NCBI RefSeq assembly: GCF_000003815.2
Contig: NC_049995.1
Span: forward strand, 14,040,262-14,104,261
Direction: 5' to 3'
DNA length: 64,000 bases
Origin: Branchiostoma floridae
Taxonomy: Eukaryota > Chordata > Leptocardii > Amphioxiformes > Branchiostomatidae
How positions within the stretch are numbered: position 1 is the stretch's first letter; every line of letters begins with the position of its first letter. The position numbers were made by a program, and so were the translations under genes. Below, one piece after another: positions 35,062-47,051 of the stretch. The notes under the pieces are model-generated. The model was not told the origin of the DNA and ran no database searches. It worked only from the letters and a program-made list of their open reading frames with translations.

Positions 35062-36621
35062 ATGGCAGCCAGAGGTAACGTTTGATTTTTAAGACTGTAC
35101 ATTTGGAGATATGATAAAATTGTGACATATGTGCAATATTTACCCTTTTTCTGGTAGATTGAGTTGGCCCTGTTTTGCAACAACATCTGTCCAATCATTG
35201 GCCCCAGTTTCCCTTTGTTGTTGTTGTTTTCTACATGAACAACTTTCGATAGCCAAATATTTATTTTCATTGTCGGCTAGCGGTTATACATACCCCAAAG
35301 TATGCACAAGTGTTCTGCATTGTTATCCTTAAATACTCTTTGTTTTTGGTTTCCTACAGGACCAATAGTTTTGTTGCTCAACGACGAGTATGGGACATCT
35401 AAGGGGGGAGTCTCTACCATCAACCTCCAGGCGGGCCAAATGCTGAAAGACAAGGCAGTCGTGTACAGCACAGTCCTGCAGCTGGAAGTGCCGAAACGAG
35501 ACCAGGAGGCTGCAGACAGAGATGGCGTCCAGCTGATCAAGCCCCACCAACGAAAAGGGGACAAGACAGAGCCCTCCATAAACTGGCTGAGCTTTCAATA
35601 CCTGACCTACTACCCGAAGTCGGATTCGAAGCTACCGCAACATGTTGAAGTCGTCTCGAAGCTACCGCCACATGTTGATGTCATCGTCGGCCACGCTGAC
35701 ATCACAGATACGGCGGCAAAAAACATCAAGGATGAGTACTACAGGGAGGCAGACCTGATCATGATCACTCACGTCTTGCCGGAGGACACCGAGTACTACA
35801 AGGGAGGTCGGAAGGCCATGAAGGCTTGGGAGAAAGAAAGGGATATGCTTGATAAAGTCGACAAAGCAAAGGCAGCTTTCTCCGTGGGTCCACGGATCTT
35901 CGACCACTACGACACTAAGTACAAAGGAGAGAAGAAACCACAGGATCACTACATCTTCCTCCCGAAGCCATCCGAGTTGTTCCTGGCCAAAAACGTGAGA
36001 CCCGGAGGAGGGCAAAAGGTCGTCCTGTCCATCGGCAGGGTGAGGAAAGTGGAGAAGCAAAAAGGTCATGACCTCACGGCGCAGTCTATGGGAGATGTGA
36101 AAAGGAGGATCCCAAACGTAAAGTGGGATGCCCGCGGCATCAGCGAGGATGATTGGGAGACGAGCAAGAAGATCCTGGAGGACAACCTGAACAGCCCCGA
36201 TCTCAACCCCAACCTGATGTGCTACGGGACCCAGGAGGATATCCTGAATGACATGATGACAGCCCACATGGTGCTGATGCCGTCCCGCTCCGAGCCGTTC
36301 GGACTGGTCGGCCTGGAGGCCATCGCGGCGGGCATCCCCGTCCTCATCTCCAACCAGACCGGCCTGGCAGGGATGATCCTCGACCTGATCAAACAGGGGA
36401 AGCTCAGCGCAGAGCACAGGAGCGTCATCGTGGAGACCAGCGTGAACGACTCCGACCGAGCCGGAGATGTGAAGAGGTGGGCAGACAGGATCGTGGACGT
36501 CCTCACCTACAGCGACTCGGAGTTCGAGAAAGCTGCCAGGCTGAAGCAGCAGCTCGTGGCCTCCAAGTACTGGGAGGAATCCCACCGCACCTTCCTGCAG
36601 GCCTGCGGCATCCCGGCTTGA
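35062..36621 (+). CDS. GT4-type glycosyltransferase
   Basis: Two coding exons: 35062-35074 (MAAR and the first base of glycine) and 35360-36621, together 424 residues. The N-terminal half starts PIVLLLNDEYGTSKGGVSTI, the GGxS donor/acceptor-domain loop of GT-B enzymes. The C-terminal half has LSIGRV and the E-x7-E signature SEPFGLVGLEAIAAGIPVLI near residues 314-323. GT4 enzymes are retaining transferases that move a sugar from a nucleotide-sugar; the substrate here cannot be told. No signal peptide or membrane segment is seen, so it is probably cytosolic. One long GC-rich exon and a bacterial-looking sequence suggest retrocopying or old transfer, but this is not shown. Residues about 94-113 are a tandem duplication. 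Confidence 0.85.
35626..35685 (+). repeat. 30-base in-frame tandem duplication in the glycosyltransferase
   Basis: Units at 35626 and 35656 encode SKLPQHVEVV and SKLPPHVDVI. The few differences suggest the duplication is not brand-new and has been tolerated. Confidence 0.8.
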
Positions 36622-36678
36622 GCTGCAGCAGATCAGTGAGTGGATGCCAATCAAGGGACACAGTGTCCGTTAGTGAGT

Positions 36679-36876
36679 TACTGTAAATGCATTTAAGTTC
36701 GCGGGGATTAAATTTCGCGCTAGCAGGACAACGGAGCGGAGTGTTCGCGGTAGTGCCATACACTGTAGTCACAGACTGTAAAGGATAATGTTCGCGGTGG
36801 TTTTGACTTCGCGGTGAAGCGGCCACGCGAAAAAAATTGAACATAAAGACACCGCGAACATTTCTGCATTTACAGA
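36679..36876. mobile_element. MITE family A, copy 3
   Basis: Starts TACTGTAAATGCATTTAAG and ends CATTTCTGCATTTACAG. It lies only about 58 bases after the glycosyltransferase stop codon, so it is probably in the 3' UTR. It is inverted relative to the copy at 3456. Confidence 0.85.
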
Positions 36877-36918
36877 ATACTTCTGTCAAAAGTAGCCTAT
36901 CAACTAATCATTCCTAAA

Positions 36919-37380
36919 GCACCCTTCACACGAGAGCACGAATGAACCGGAATGCCGTCCGATTGAATTTTTTTTCTATTCGTGGCAATTCCTCGCAATT
37001 CGTACTGTATTCTAAACATTCGTACTGCGTTCCAGATATTCGTCCCCGTTCTTTTGGCTGGCTCGAAAGTTTTTGACATGTCAAAAACTGTCGAGGTGCA
37101 TTCGAAGTGTAGAAATATCGAATGGCATTCCAAGTGGATTCTAACTATTCTAACTGCAGTCTGACCGCATTCTGTGGCATTCCAACATTATTCGAAACGT
37201 TCTTATCTCATTCGATGGAGAACCGAAACGGCAAGCCACTTCAATTCCTGCCCGAATGTGGCCAAAAGAACATCTCGAATGCAGTAAGAATTTCTAGAAT
37301 ACACTACGAATTCCGAGGAATAGAAAATAATTTTCATTCTGACGGCATTCTGGCTCATTCCTTCTCGTGTGAAGGGGATA
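36919..37380. mobile_element. MITE with about 70-base inverted ends
   Basis: Left end CCCTTCACACGAGAGCACG, right end CTTCTCGTGTGAAGGG; similarity runs inward about 70 bases (AATGCCGTC, TTCTATTC). The inside is full of near-repeats of the type CATTCGTACTG / GGCATTCC. A partial relative ends near 40205 (TTCCGTGTGAAGG). Non-coding. Confidence 0.75.
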
Positions 37381-40300
37381 TCAAGTCCATTTGGAATTCC
37401 CACTCGGAATGGCCCCGAACACTGCACAAAAACAAGAATTTCTGGCAATTACTGGTTTCTTATACTACCGTGGACCTTGACATGTCCGGGTCGTATAAAG
37501 GAATTTCGAGCCACGGTGCGTCCGGTGCCGAAAATCCCCAATCATTGCCGGACATGGCCATGTCCGGCAGTTCGCGGTACCCGCACACTGCGTGCCTTGA
37601 GAAGTGGTTGAGCGAAGGGGTAGTGTGTATTCAAGTGATAATTGCTATCAATGTTTTTTAAAAGAAAATGGTACGGAAAACAGTATAAAAGTATCCCTGG
37701 AATAGAAAAAGCGAAAAACTTTTATCTCTGTATCTTGTTTTTTGCATTAACAAAGCTTATGATCCTGATAAAATATTAACGTGTTTATATTCAACTTACG
37801 GTACCGCAGAGTGACTTTAGAAATGTCAAAGTTTGCCCATGTAGCATGAATTATAAGATATAACAGTGCAACAAAATGTTTGACAGTTGAACATGTCTAT
37901 TTCGTAACATTCTGTTCGGTTTGCTTATTTACTGGTCGTGCGGGAAAAGGCGCGTTACTGGTTCTAAACACGCACGTTCCAATTCTGTTAATAATGTCCG
38001 ATACGGCAGTAGCAACTTACAGCAAATTTGAAAGTTTGTTAAACATTTGGGATTGAGATACCCATGGATTAAAATCTACAATCTACAGTACATTAGAAAC
38101 AAGGCACGCCCTCCCTCCAATACACATGTAATGCTTTGTTCTGAAAACATGGCGTCGGTACGCGACACGCCTGTCTTACTGGCTACAAAAATCCCGCCAT
38201 CCCCCAAAAAAGGAAAAATGCATACACAATAAAACATATATTGAAACTAAATGTAAGGGTATGGTTGTCTAGCTATCCGGCCAGACACAGGGTGGTTATT
38301 CTATTTGATGGAAGGATTTCTGCAAACACAAAGACAAACAATTTCTACCAAAGCCTATGGAGCTTCTGTGATAGGTTTATTTATGGTATATAACGATACA
38401 CGACAAGCTCATGTTAGTGAACTAGAAAATAAGGTTACATACAATTAGTATATAACAAAGGTTTTCAAGATACACAAATGAGATTAAAAGGAGCCTAAGG
38501 CTGGGTCCCCTTGGTTTATATATAACAGAAAACACAGCGCGTAGGGTAGATAATTGAATGTGTTCTTTGTTAGGAGATACAAGAACGTACTACATGTATA
38601 TATGGATGCATTGTACGACAAGCAAATGTCTTTTTTTTCTGGCAGGGAAGTTAATAACTATGCACGTCGGGGCCCTTAGCCTGATTCGTAATGTTTTTAT
38701 GTTTTGTGATAAATCTAGTTGGACCAAGGAGGTTATAGTTCAATATTGTAGTAGGATAGAGTAAAAACATTACGTTTATTATCCAAGTGATGTCTGAAAC
38801 CGTAAACAATTACAGCTGCATTTTGCCACCTAGTACCGTGTGGGTATTGTTTGACTGCCTGTATTGTTTGACAGTCTGTGAATTGCGACCATGTGACAAA
38901 AAGCTAAATTCAGCTACAATAGACTTCCCGACTTTGTTTGTCTACATGCAAATACGCATAAAACGCCGCCAATTGTATTCCACATAGCAGTTGGGTAGAC
39001 CAATCAGCACACGTGTTGCGATTTTCAAATCTTTCAATCCCATCTTTCAGTTGGCATTCGGAGATGGCCTTGTTTCTGTAAGGTAGTGCTTTCACCAAGC
39101 TCCTATCCCGATAGCAAAATATTTGTATGCGCGCCAGACGGCCCCATGGCCCGTGAACAACGAGAGCTTGGAAATACTGTACGTCAAGACCGGACACTAT
39201 CTTGCTGTGGAATTGCATTCAACTACCAACGCCATGGGACCTAGTTCTGTTTAAAAGGGTAACAACCGGTGCACCTAAGAGCCCAGCTGTTGTTTTGTGT
39301 GGTTTGAGTTTCAGCAAGAAAGGTCTTTGTCTCTACGTCGAACGCGAGAAGGGCTAGCTGCTGCCGTTTCACGATGGACTGAATACTACCGACCGTTATG
39401 CGAACTTTACAAGCCGGGTTCCTGACTAGCATCGGTTTGTGTAGAAGACCGTCTGGACAACAGAATTTGTGAGAGCAGGAATGCAGAAATCGAGAGATCT
39501 ACAGGAGTTTATGTCAACAAATTGGAAACGACTATACAGTTGGGCGACTGCTTATGAAAATAGTGAAGACGCGGATGCTAGCTATAGTGACCTATGAAAG
39601 CAGACCGACAAATATTTGAAAGCGAAAAGAGCGACGGAGCCCACCAGGAGCAGTCCAAAATAGTTTTAAAAAATGAAAAAAAAGTTAATTCACATTTTGA
39701 AAGAATAAAGGAAACTTATACAAGCTACATGGGAAGGGGATGGGAGGGTAAATCCTGGGTCGGCAGGGGTGATAAAACGACACTGTTTTTAATAACAAAG
39801 GGTGTAATGAACGCGCTTTAGTCGACGTAGATAATTAGGTGATAATTGCCCGGTAATTTATGCAAAGAGTATCCGTGCGGCTCGACCAACGTGTCGGGTG
39901 TCCGGGTATATAGAGAAGTATTACGGCTAAATGCACGGTCAAGAACGGGTCATAGACACGTACCGGACACGAAATGGTTCGTTTCCGTGCATCCTCGGGT
40001 GTGCCAGTTGCCCGGACAGGCGTCATGTCCGGTGCGATACGTACCGTGAATGTCAAACCATTTCGAGTGTCTGGGTGCATGAACAGGAGTTTCTACCCCG
40101 TATATTCAACTTTTCATGCAGTGGAATGTGTTACGAATTTTGCAAATACTTCATTCCGACTGGTTCGGCTTGATTCCTGCTAATTCGATTTCCGTGTGAA
40201 GGCCCTATTACTAATGGGCCATCCATCTGATCTCGTGCCAGGTCTTCCGCGCTGCCTTCATCTCCCCAGGTTCTACAGTCCTTCTTCAGGTCCCTCGAGG

Positions 40301-41590
40301 CCTGCCTCTGTTACGTTTACCTTAGCGTAGTCCATTTGGGTTTCTGTGGGCGACATATTGGTGTCTGTATTGATTCATGCCATAGAATTATGTTCCATTT
40401 TCCATCTCGTGTCAGTGCAGTGTTTCATCTCAATGTTAGGGATGCATGTAAGCCTGGTAACTTCCTTGATAGAGAGTCTGCTCCCATTCAGAATTCTCCA
40501 GAATTCCCCTGGACATCCCTGAGGCACTGTCCGATCGATCTTCTTGTTTGATCTCCACCATTAGTTCTTTCACAATTCTCTTTGATAACTCATAACCTTT
40601 CCGTTATAATCAATTTTCTGCAAATATCTGGGAGCACCTTAAATTGGTGTAGTTTACATGAATAAAACGATTGTGAGTTGAATAAATTTGCTTGCTTTAT
40701 TATTGATTTTGCAGTCAAATTAACAATAATGTAGAAAAAATAAACAATAGTTCCATGTAGTTGTCAATCTAATCTTTGGTGTACAACATGAAAAGAACAA
40801 TTCACAAATATTGTATAATTTTAAAGTGAAGACCTAAAAGGTGTACGTCTTATTCATAAATAAAACGCAATGAGTCCTCAGTAACTGGCAAGAAATGCTT
40901 TGTCCATGACAAATGTGCAAGTTCTTTAAAACATCCCATTTATAATTACTACATGTAAGAGCTACTACATTTTACACAAGTCATACAATCCAACATGCCT
41001 GTGCCCAATATGGTCTCAAATAGCCAGAACACTTGATATCTATCGACAAGGATGGTACTAGCTATATCATTATATATGCTTCTTTACTTTACTTAAATCT
41101 CATACTCCTAAATCTCAATCACTTCACACATTACACCAGCGGTGCAGGCACCAACCAATTGTCAGTTGAGACCAGATTGCCCAAAATCAAAGGCACCTAA
41201 CAGCAGCTGGTTATATTGCACAGAATAGCCTGCCAAATCTCAATAGCCCTTTATATATTTTGAACAAAGTTTTAATGTGTAAATTTCTCAAGTTCCAACT
41301 TTCCCTCTGTTTTCATGATGTCCTCTTGGTAAAGTTTTCCTTTCAAAAAGTCCATTTGTATGGCCTAATACCAAATGCCAAATATGGGTGCCTTCCCACA
41401 CCATTTGGTGAATACATAAAATAGGGGTAGTGCCCATCTCCATTTCAATAGCCCTTGGGCCACACATGCTAGTACAACAGTAGCTAGTCTTAGACATGGC
41501 CTGGCAGAGGCATTTACCAAATGCAAGACTGGGCAGAATCATTTTCATCTTAGCACATGTCTTAAAGTCTTAGCTTTGTGTCGCAGCTGC
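37381..41590. other. Repeat-rich spacer
   Basis: Non-coding as far as can be seen. At about 39840-40205 lies an ACGTACCGGACACG / GTGCGATACGTACCG inverted-repeat sequence. At about 40228-40320 the minus strand keeps a LINE tail (NRGRPRGT...MKAARKTWHE). At about 41140-41230 is a repeat sharing CAGCAGCTGGTTATAT with 59970. AT-rich sequence at 40560-41000 probably includes the 3' UTR of the PRPP synthetase. Confidence 0.5.
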
Positions 41591-44500
41591 TTAATGTGAC
41601 ACGAAGCTAAGACCCAGAAGTCCCTCTGAGATGACGTCCGCCAGTGGAAGGAGTTTGAAGGGTGGGTGTTCGGCGATCTGGCGCGCGTGCGGGACCGTGT
41701 CTGTAATCCAGAAGTTTTCGAAGACGACGTCTGATTGGGTGAAAAGTTTCCAGGAGTCGTGAGGAAACACAGGGTGGGTCACGTACGCGCTGACCTTCTC
41801 TGCTCCCTGGGCCAACAGCACCTGGAACATGGTGAAAAAAATGAAATTGTTTGAAATAACACATTATAAGGGGAAAGGGACAAAATTGTGTCTGTTTAGT
41901 TTAACAGCATGTTGGTAATGCTAGTTCACATTTATCCGAAGAGTAACCTATACCCATTCTTTTTAAAAATGGAGTATATGGGGATATGAAGTCGACAGAT
42001 GGTGTATTCTAACTGCAATATTTTCAAATTATAAAATATTGCTGTTTGAAACCACTAACTATTGACTTGATATCATTTTTAGAAATAAAAGACATAGGTT
42101 ACTCTTTGGATAAATATGAACTCGCGTTTAATAAAGTAGTCCAGCTAACAGACTTTGTCCGAACAACTGATAGGCTTATATTAGTAAACTTCAGTCAACG
42201 GAGTTATCAATAGAACATTGATTGGTACATAACTTTGGATTTTAGGCAATAGACAGGTGCATGTCCATCTGACCTTGGCACACTCCTTCAGCGTTCCTCC
42301 GGTCATGACAAGGTCATCCACAATGACAACATGGCGGCCTGTTGGGTCACCTGTGGAATAAAACATCATTTTAGACATGATATTTCTCGAACCAAACTTT
42401 ACAATGAAGTGGTTACTGTTTCTAGTTTGTTAATCTTATTCAGTGAATTTGTGATGATGTAGTATTAAAGGTCAAGGGTAAGTAAGGTGAAGGTCAGAGG
42501 TTATAAGATTACATTAAAAGTAAACAAGTTATGACAATATCATCTTGCGAATATAAACATGCATTAAGATCAATGCTGATTTAGTTTCATAATATATTCA
42601 TTTTCTCAAAAAATTATTATTATTGATAAGACTTAAGACTGACAATTTTTTTGTCACAATCTGTTACATTTAGTAATTTCTTTTTTTGGGGTCAAATACT
42701 AGTAATCAACTCTGATGCATGAATTTATGCTGACCATCATCATTCTACTATTCAGGCATTACAGTTCATCTCTTCACTATTACATAACGGACAATATCCA
42801 TTTAATATCTAGTTGATTGGTCAAATACTATTAAACTGTACAAGAGTTAGGTCATGCATTACCTCTTACAAAGCAACAAAGCATATAAAGTTATATTAGC
42901 TTATTTACTAATCAATACACGACAAGTTAATTGCTAAAATGGTTAACCTTTACTTGATGCATTGATAAATAACAAGTTAATAGATGGATTGATGCATTGT
43001 TATGCATTAGTGGATGAATGGATGAATATTGAGCTACATGAAGGATTGGCTGATTATCATAATATTAATAAACTGATTGATAACATGTTAAGCCAAACGT
43101 ACCTTCCTTGATGGTGACCTTCCGCTTACCTTCCTTGACCGTCACTAGTCGTTGGTCGTCCTCCCGGACTTTGGTGCAGATGACCAGCGGAAACTTATCC
43201 TCGAACATCAGATGGAACCGCTTCCACGCGCCCTCGTCTGGGAACGCCACCGCAATTCTGGACTTGTCTGGAAGCTGTAGGAGTTCTCGTTGAATCAGGG
43301 GGATCGCACTCTCTAGTCTGAAAATGTAAGTTAAAAATTGGCAATTCTAAGGGTACTCACTCACTCACTACTACTGGAAGGGGAAATTCTACCTTTTACA
43401 CCATGAAGTCTTATTGAAATAATCTCCAACCTTTGCAGTCCACAGTTTTTACCTTCACAAATGACCTTGTCAGAAGTACATTGTAATTTACCTGCAAAAC
43501 GCACAGTCTCCATAGCAGGCTCTCGGGGCCTTTTTTCTGTCTCTTTATTATTAATTGTCTCATAATACACTTTTGCTGGCCATTTCGTTTCGTACCAGAG
43601 AGCCTGCACTGTTTGGCTATTATTCTACTATTCTACAACACAAGTGTTGTTGTCAGGGCACCATGCCATCATGGTAACAGTAAACAGTCGGACCTTGGGA
43701 TGATGTTGTCTGAGAAGTAGAACCTGAGCGGCAGGGAGTGGATGTCGTAGATCACCACCTTGGTCGGTCCTCTCGCTGTGAGGGGGATCGCTGATAGCAA
43801 CGTCGCTAACGTCTGGAGAGAAAGCAGAGAGTCTATTTATTTATCAATATTCTATATATAGACAATGGAGCGTATGGCAAAACAGGTGTCAGAAGATGCC
43901 TTTTCAAAGCCGCCAAGAGTCGGACCACATCAGTTAACCTTGCTCCTGTCGAGGGTGCATCCACGCTTCAAATTTGTGTTGGTTTCGGTAGAATTCAGCA
44001 AGGTCAGGGTTCACACTGTTTGATAACTTGAAATTTGAAGACTTGATTAAATTCTGTGTTAGACTTACATGTAGAGAGCTATTAGATAAAAGAAATATAA
44101 TGTTACAATAATGAGGGTCTGCATGGGAGTCCTGACAGCACATTACACTCAAATAAGAAGAACCTCCTATGTATTAGGCTAAAATGAAAGAAGGCAACTA
44201 TGCAAAATTTGGTCGCCTAGCTACGAATTATGTGAATAAGACAGCTTTTCCTACAAATTACGGGAAATTCAACAGAAAAGAGCATGCAGACCCTCAATAA
44301 CATTTCAGGTGTAAAACCCTAACTTTAATAGGTTACAGACATGTCTTCTGGATGGATTACAAAGAATAAAATAAAAGCATAAAAAGAAGTTGGCAAGCAC
44401 CAAAGCAGTATCCTAGCAACAGGGTTATGACCTTTGCGGTGGCGATCTGCCCTTCGGTGTCGACACGTTCCATGGTTCCGGTGGGGAAGTACGGCAGGAT

Positions 44501-46585
44501 CACAGTAAAGGAGCGCGCCAGATACCTGTGGTGGTGGGGAATACAAGATACAAACTCACTGTAAGGGTGTAACACGTCAAGCATCGATCTAGATATGGTT
44601 AAAGATATGGCACATATGTAGAGACAATACAAAGATCACACACATGCACCAGGGTTTAACAAGTTTTCTAGAATTCACTTGTCTTATGTATGGCACGATC
44701 ACTGTGAAGGAGCGCGCCAGATATCTGCCATGGCGGGAAATACAGGGTACAGATTCACTGCACGGGTGTAACATGACATGCATAGCTTTAGATACTGTTA
44801 AGAATAGGGCACATATTTGACATACATGACTAGAGACAATAAAACATACACACACATGCACATTCTGGGATAGTGTACAGACACTTATGTCATACCTGGG
44901 CAGTGATAACGTTCGATACAGGTTTTCCAGACTAGGTGATAAATTTCTGTATGACACAGGCCGGCTTCTTACTAGTTGTTGTATCACACAGGCTTTCTTC
45001 GATTTAATAGAACACACTCCATGCACAGCAAACAGAGTTTTTCCTTCTTTTTTTTTTTTATGAATTGTTTAAGTACTTGGGATAACATTTAGTTCCTTAC
45101 TTGGGGACAGCGTACAGCACAGACAGTTGTTCAAAGATGACATCAGGGGAGTGAAAACTTGCCAGGAACACAACTGGGGAAATACAAACAACATGCAGAC
45201 ATTGTAAATTACAAACAAAAAGTTACACTCGGATAGTGAGTGAGTGAGTGAGTGGTATGTTAACAGTTCACCTAGCCTGGATACCGTGCCCACGTAGTAG
45301 ACCCTGGCTTGAATCTTCTTGTTTTCTAGCCATGGATAGCAAATGATTGAGCCCACAAATACTATGTTAGTATGGTACCCTGACTAATAGTTATACACTA
45401 TATTGCAACTCACCATCTCTACTGACACATTCCTTCACATTGTCGATGAACAGGTTGGGGAATCCGTCAGGAAATTTTCCCCATCTGATCGTCCTCTTGA
45501 CTTGTACTGACTGGACCTGGGTTTGTCTCTGAAATAAGGGATAGGTAGGTTAGTACGACGGGTCATCTTAAAGGAAACGTTTGGAAAGATTTTTACTCAC
45601 TACGTTGCGTTCAATGGTAAGCATACCTCAAAATCTATCAGTGGCAAGGCAGTATCCAAAGAGCCAACCAGTAATTTGATCCAAGAGGCCCATTGGATAA
45701 CAGGTTGCATGGCCCTTTTGATAGTGACGTGCCAGTGATAGATCTTCTTGGAGAATAGCTGTATGATACTCTCTCACACTCACACATCTGGTTTATTGTC
45801 TGTTAATCCCTGGCCATTCAAGTTAACTTCACTGTGTCAAACCTCTGCATGTAAAGAACATAAAACACTTTAATATTGAAAGGGTGTTGTGAGTTTGACC
45901 CAGTCTGCTTGGCTAAATGCCAGCGAAGCCACATTGCACAGCTACTAGTTCCTTCAAAACGCATCTTCTTCACTTCAGTTAGGAATGACAACAGAAGAAA
46001 GAGAAGACCAAATACTAGTATGTAGAGTATATGTAGCTGGCCATAGCTGACAAAAAAACAAAGGGAGGGGGGCACAAAATATTGTCCTTGAAGATTCTTG
46101 GTTATTTGTGGAAGGGGGGCGTCGAACGTGTAGGAATGTTGCAAAAAAGAATGGCACGGATGACATTATGTTAACTACAAAAGATGGGAAGCCACAGTCA
46201 AGACATTACTATACTGATCTTCGATCATCTCCCCTGAGAATAATGGTGCAGTCCAAATGGATCAATGACTTCCGGGTTTGGAAGCTCAAAAAAGCAGTGA
46301 GATTGTGAGATCAAACAGAAGAATATTACACACCGCAAGCAGTCTTAAACATGCCTAATGTGCGCTTTGACACCTATAGACTTTTTTTACAACACGACCA
46401 CTTACCTGGGAAACTTAATCATGACCTTATTCTGGAAAGAAACAAATAAATAACAACAACAACAGTCTTCCACTCACTTCCGTCCCAGTTTGGACCAGTT
46501 GCCGACACTTCTCAGCCACGGCGTCCGCCAACGCTTCCATGGACGGGTGGGCGAACAGCAAGACGTCATCTTTCACCTGCGCCAT
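41591..46585 (-). CDS. PRPP synthetase of the plant-type (class II) family
   Basis: Eight coding exons: 46585-46478, 45528-45414, 45173-45101, 44525-44432, 43812-43694, 43317-43130 (or 43103), 42350-42274 and 41821-41591. Phases agree and give 334 residues, close to plant PRS3/PRS4. The enzyme makes 5-phosphoribosyl pyrophosphate from ribose-5-phosphate and ATP, feeding nucleotide, NAD and His/Trp synthesis. Landmarks: [39 protein letters not shown]-type [46 protein letters not shown], the PRPP loop [15 protein letters not shown], and [14 protein letters not shown]. These fit plant PRS4 much better than animal PRPS1/2. The start at 46585 ([15 protein letters not shown]) is the first ATG in good context; extra N-terminal exons are possible. 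Confidence 0.88.
43103..43130 (-). promoter_or_regulatory. Tandem in-frame splice donors
   Basis: The end of this PRPP-synthetase exon is duplicated with a 27-base offset: TCAAGGAAG followed by GTAAGC (exon end 43130) and ATCAAGGAAG followed by GTACGT (exon end 43103). The second donor adds nine residues (KRKVTIKEG) next to the PRPP-binding region. The shorter form matches plant homologues. Confidence 0.8.
44680..44830 (-). pseudogene. Decayed copy of a PRPP-synthetase exon
   Basis: About 150 bases upstream of exon 44525-44432 repeat its first third plus the preceding intron (GGAGCGCGCCAGATATCTG here, GGAGCGCGCCAGATACCTG in the exon). It would read [12 protein letters not shown] and then leave homology without a donor. 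Confidence 0.8.
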
Positions 46586-47051
46586 CTCCAAGAAACTCTC
46601 CAAGACGACCCCGCCCACCTGGCTAAGACGGAGAAGAATCCTGGAAACGAGAGTGAAACTTCCTGGGAACGAGAAGAAAAACTCTGGGAACGAGACTACA
46701 GCGCAAGGCAGGCTGGGTAAAATACAGCTCGCGCATGCGTAGTACGAAAGTTGTGCCCAGAGGTGGAATAAAATTTTTTTGATTGTAAAATAGTTCAGGT
46801 GAGAAGACGTCGATAAGGGGGTGTTTTAGTCGTATTTGTACCTTGACAAACGCTTCTATAGATCCGACTTGTTCTGCGGGTTCTGTCGGAAGGATTTTCC
46901 ACTGAAACAGAAGGACAGAAGCGAGAGAAACTGGCCCCACACCCCTGAGTGGCGGTGATGTCAGGATGGGACGTTACGATGTAGACGGCTGACTTCCTTA
47001 CCAAGAATCGTTATTTTCTGAGACATAAAAACTCGACAGTTTCTCCCCAAC
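46586..47051. promoter_or_regulatory. Shared upstream region of PRPP synthetase and CAMSAP
   Basis: 466 bases between divergent start codons. It contains a tandem AACGAGA(A/G)-type repeat (CTGGGAACGAGAAG, CTGGGAACGAGACT) near 46660-46700. Promoter function is inferred from arrangement. Confidence 0.45.

Noticed and set aside
35662-36654. 330-codon open frame on the minus strand opposite the glycosyltransferase
   Set aside because: It mirrors the GC-rich codons of the real exon and matches no known protein; the plus-strand frame has clear GT4 motifs.
43934-46166. Several minus-strand frames between PRPP synthetase exons
   Set aside because: They overlap introns or read through true exons in other frames; none has family motifs.
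46795-46940. Possible extra N-terminal exon of the PRPP synthetase (WKILPTEPAEQVGSIEAFVK)
   Set aside because: Has acceptor- and donor-like ends but no similarity to the family's N-terminus; could be a 5' UTR exon, so it was not added to the model.
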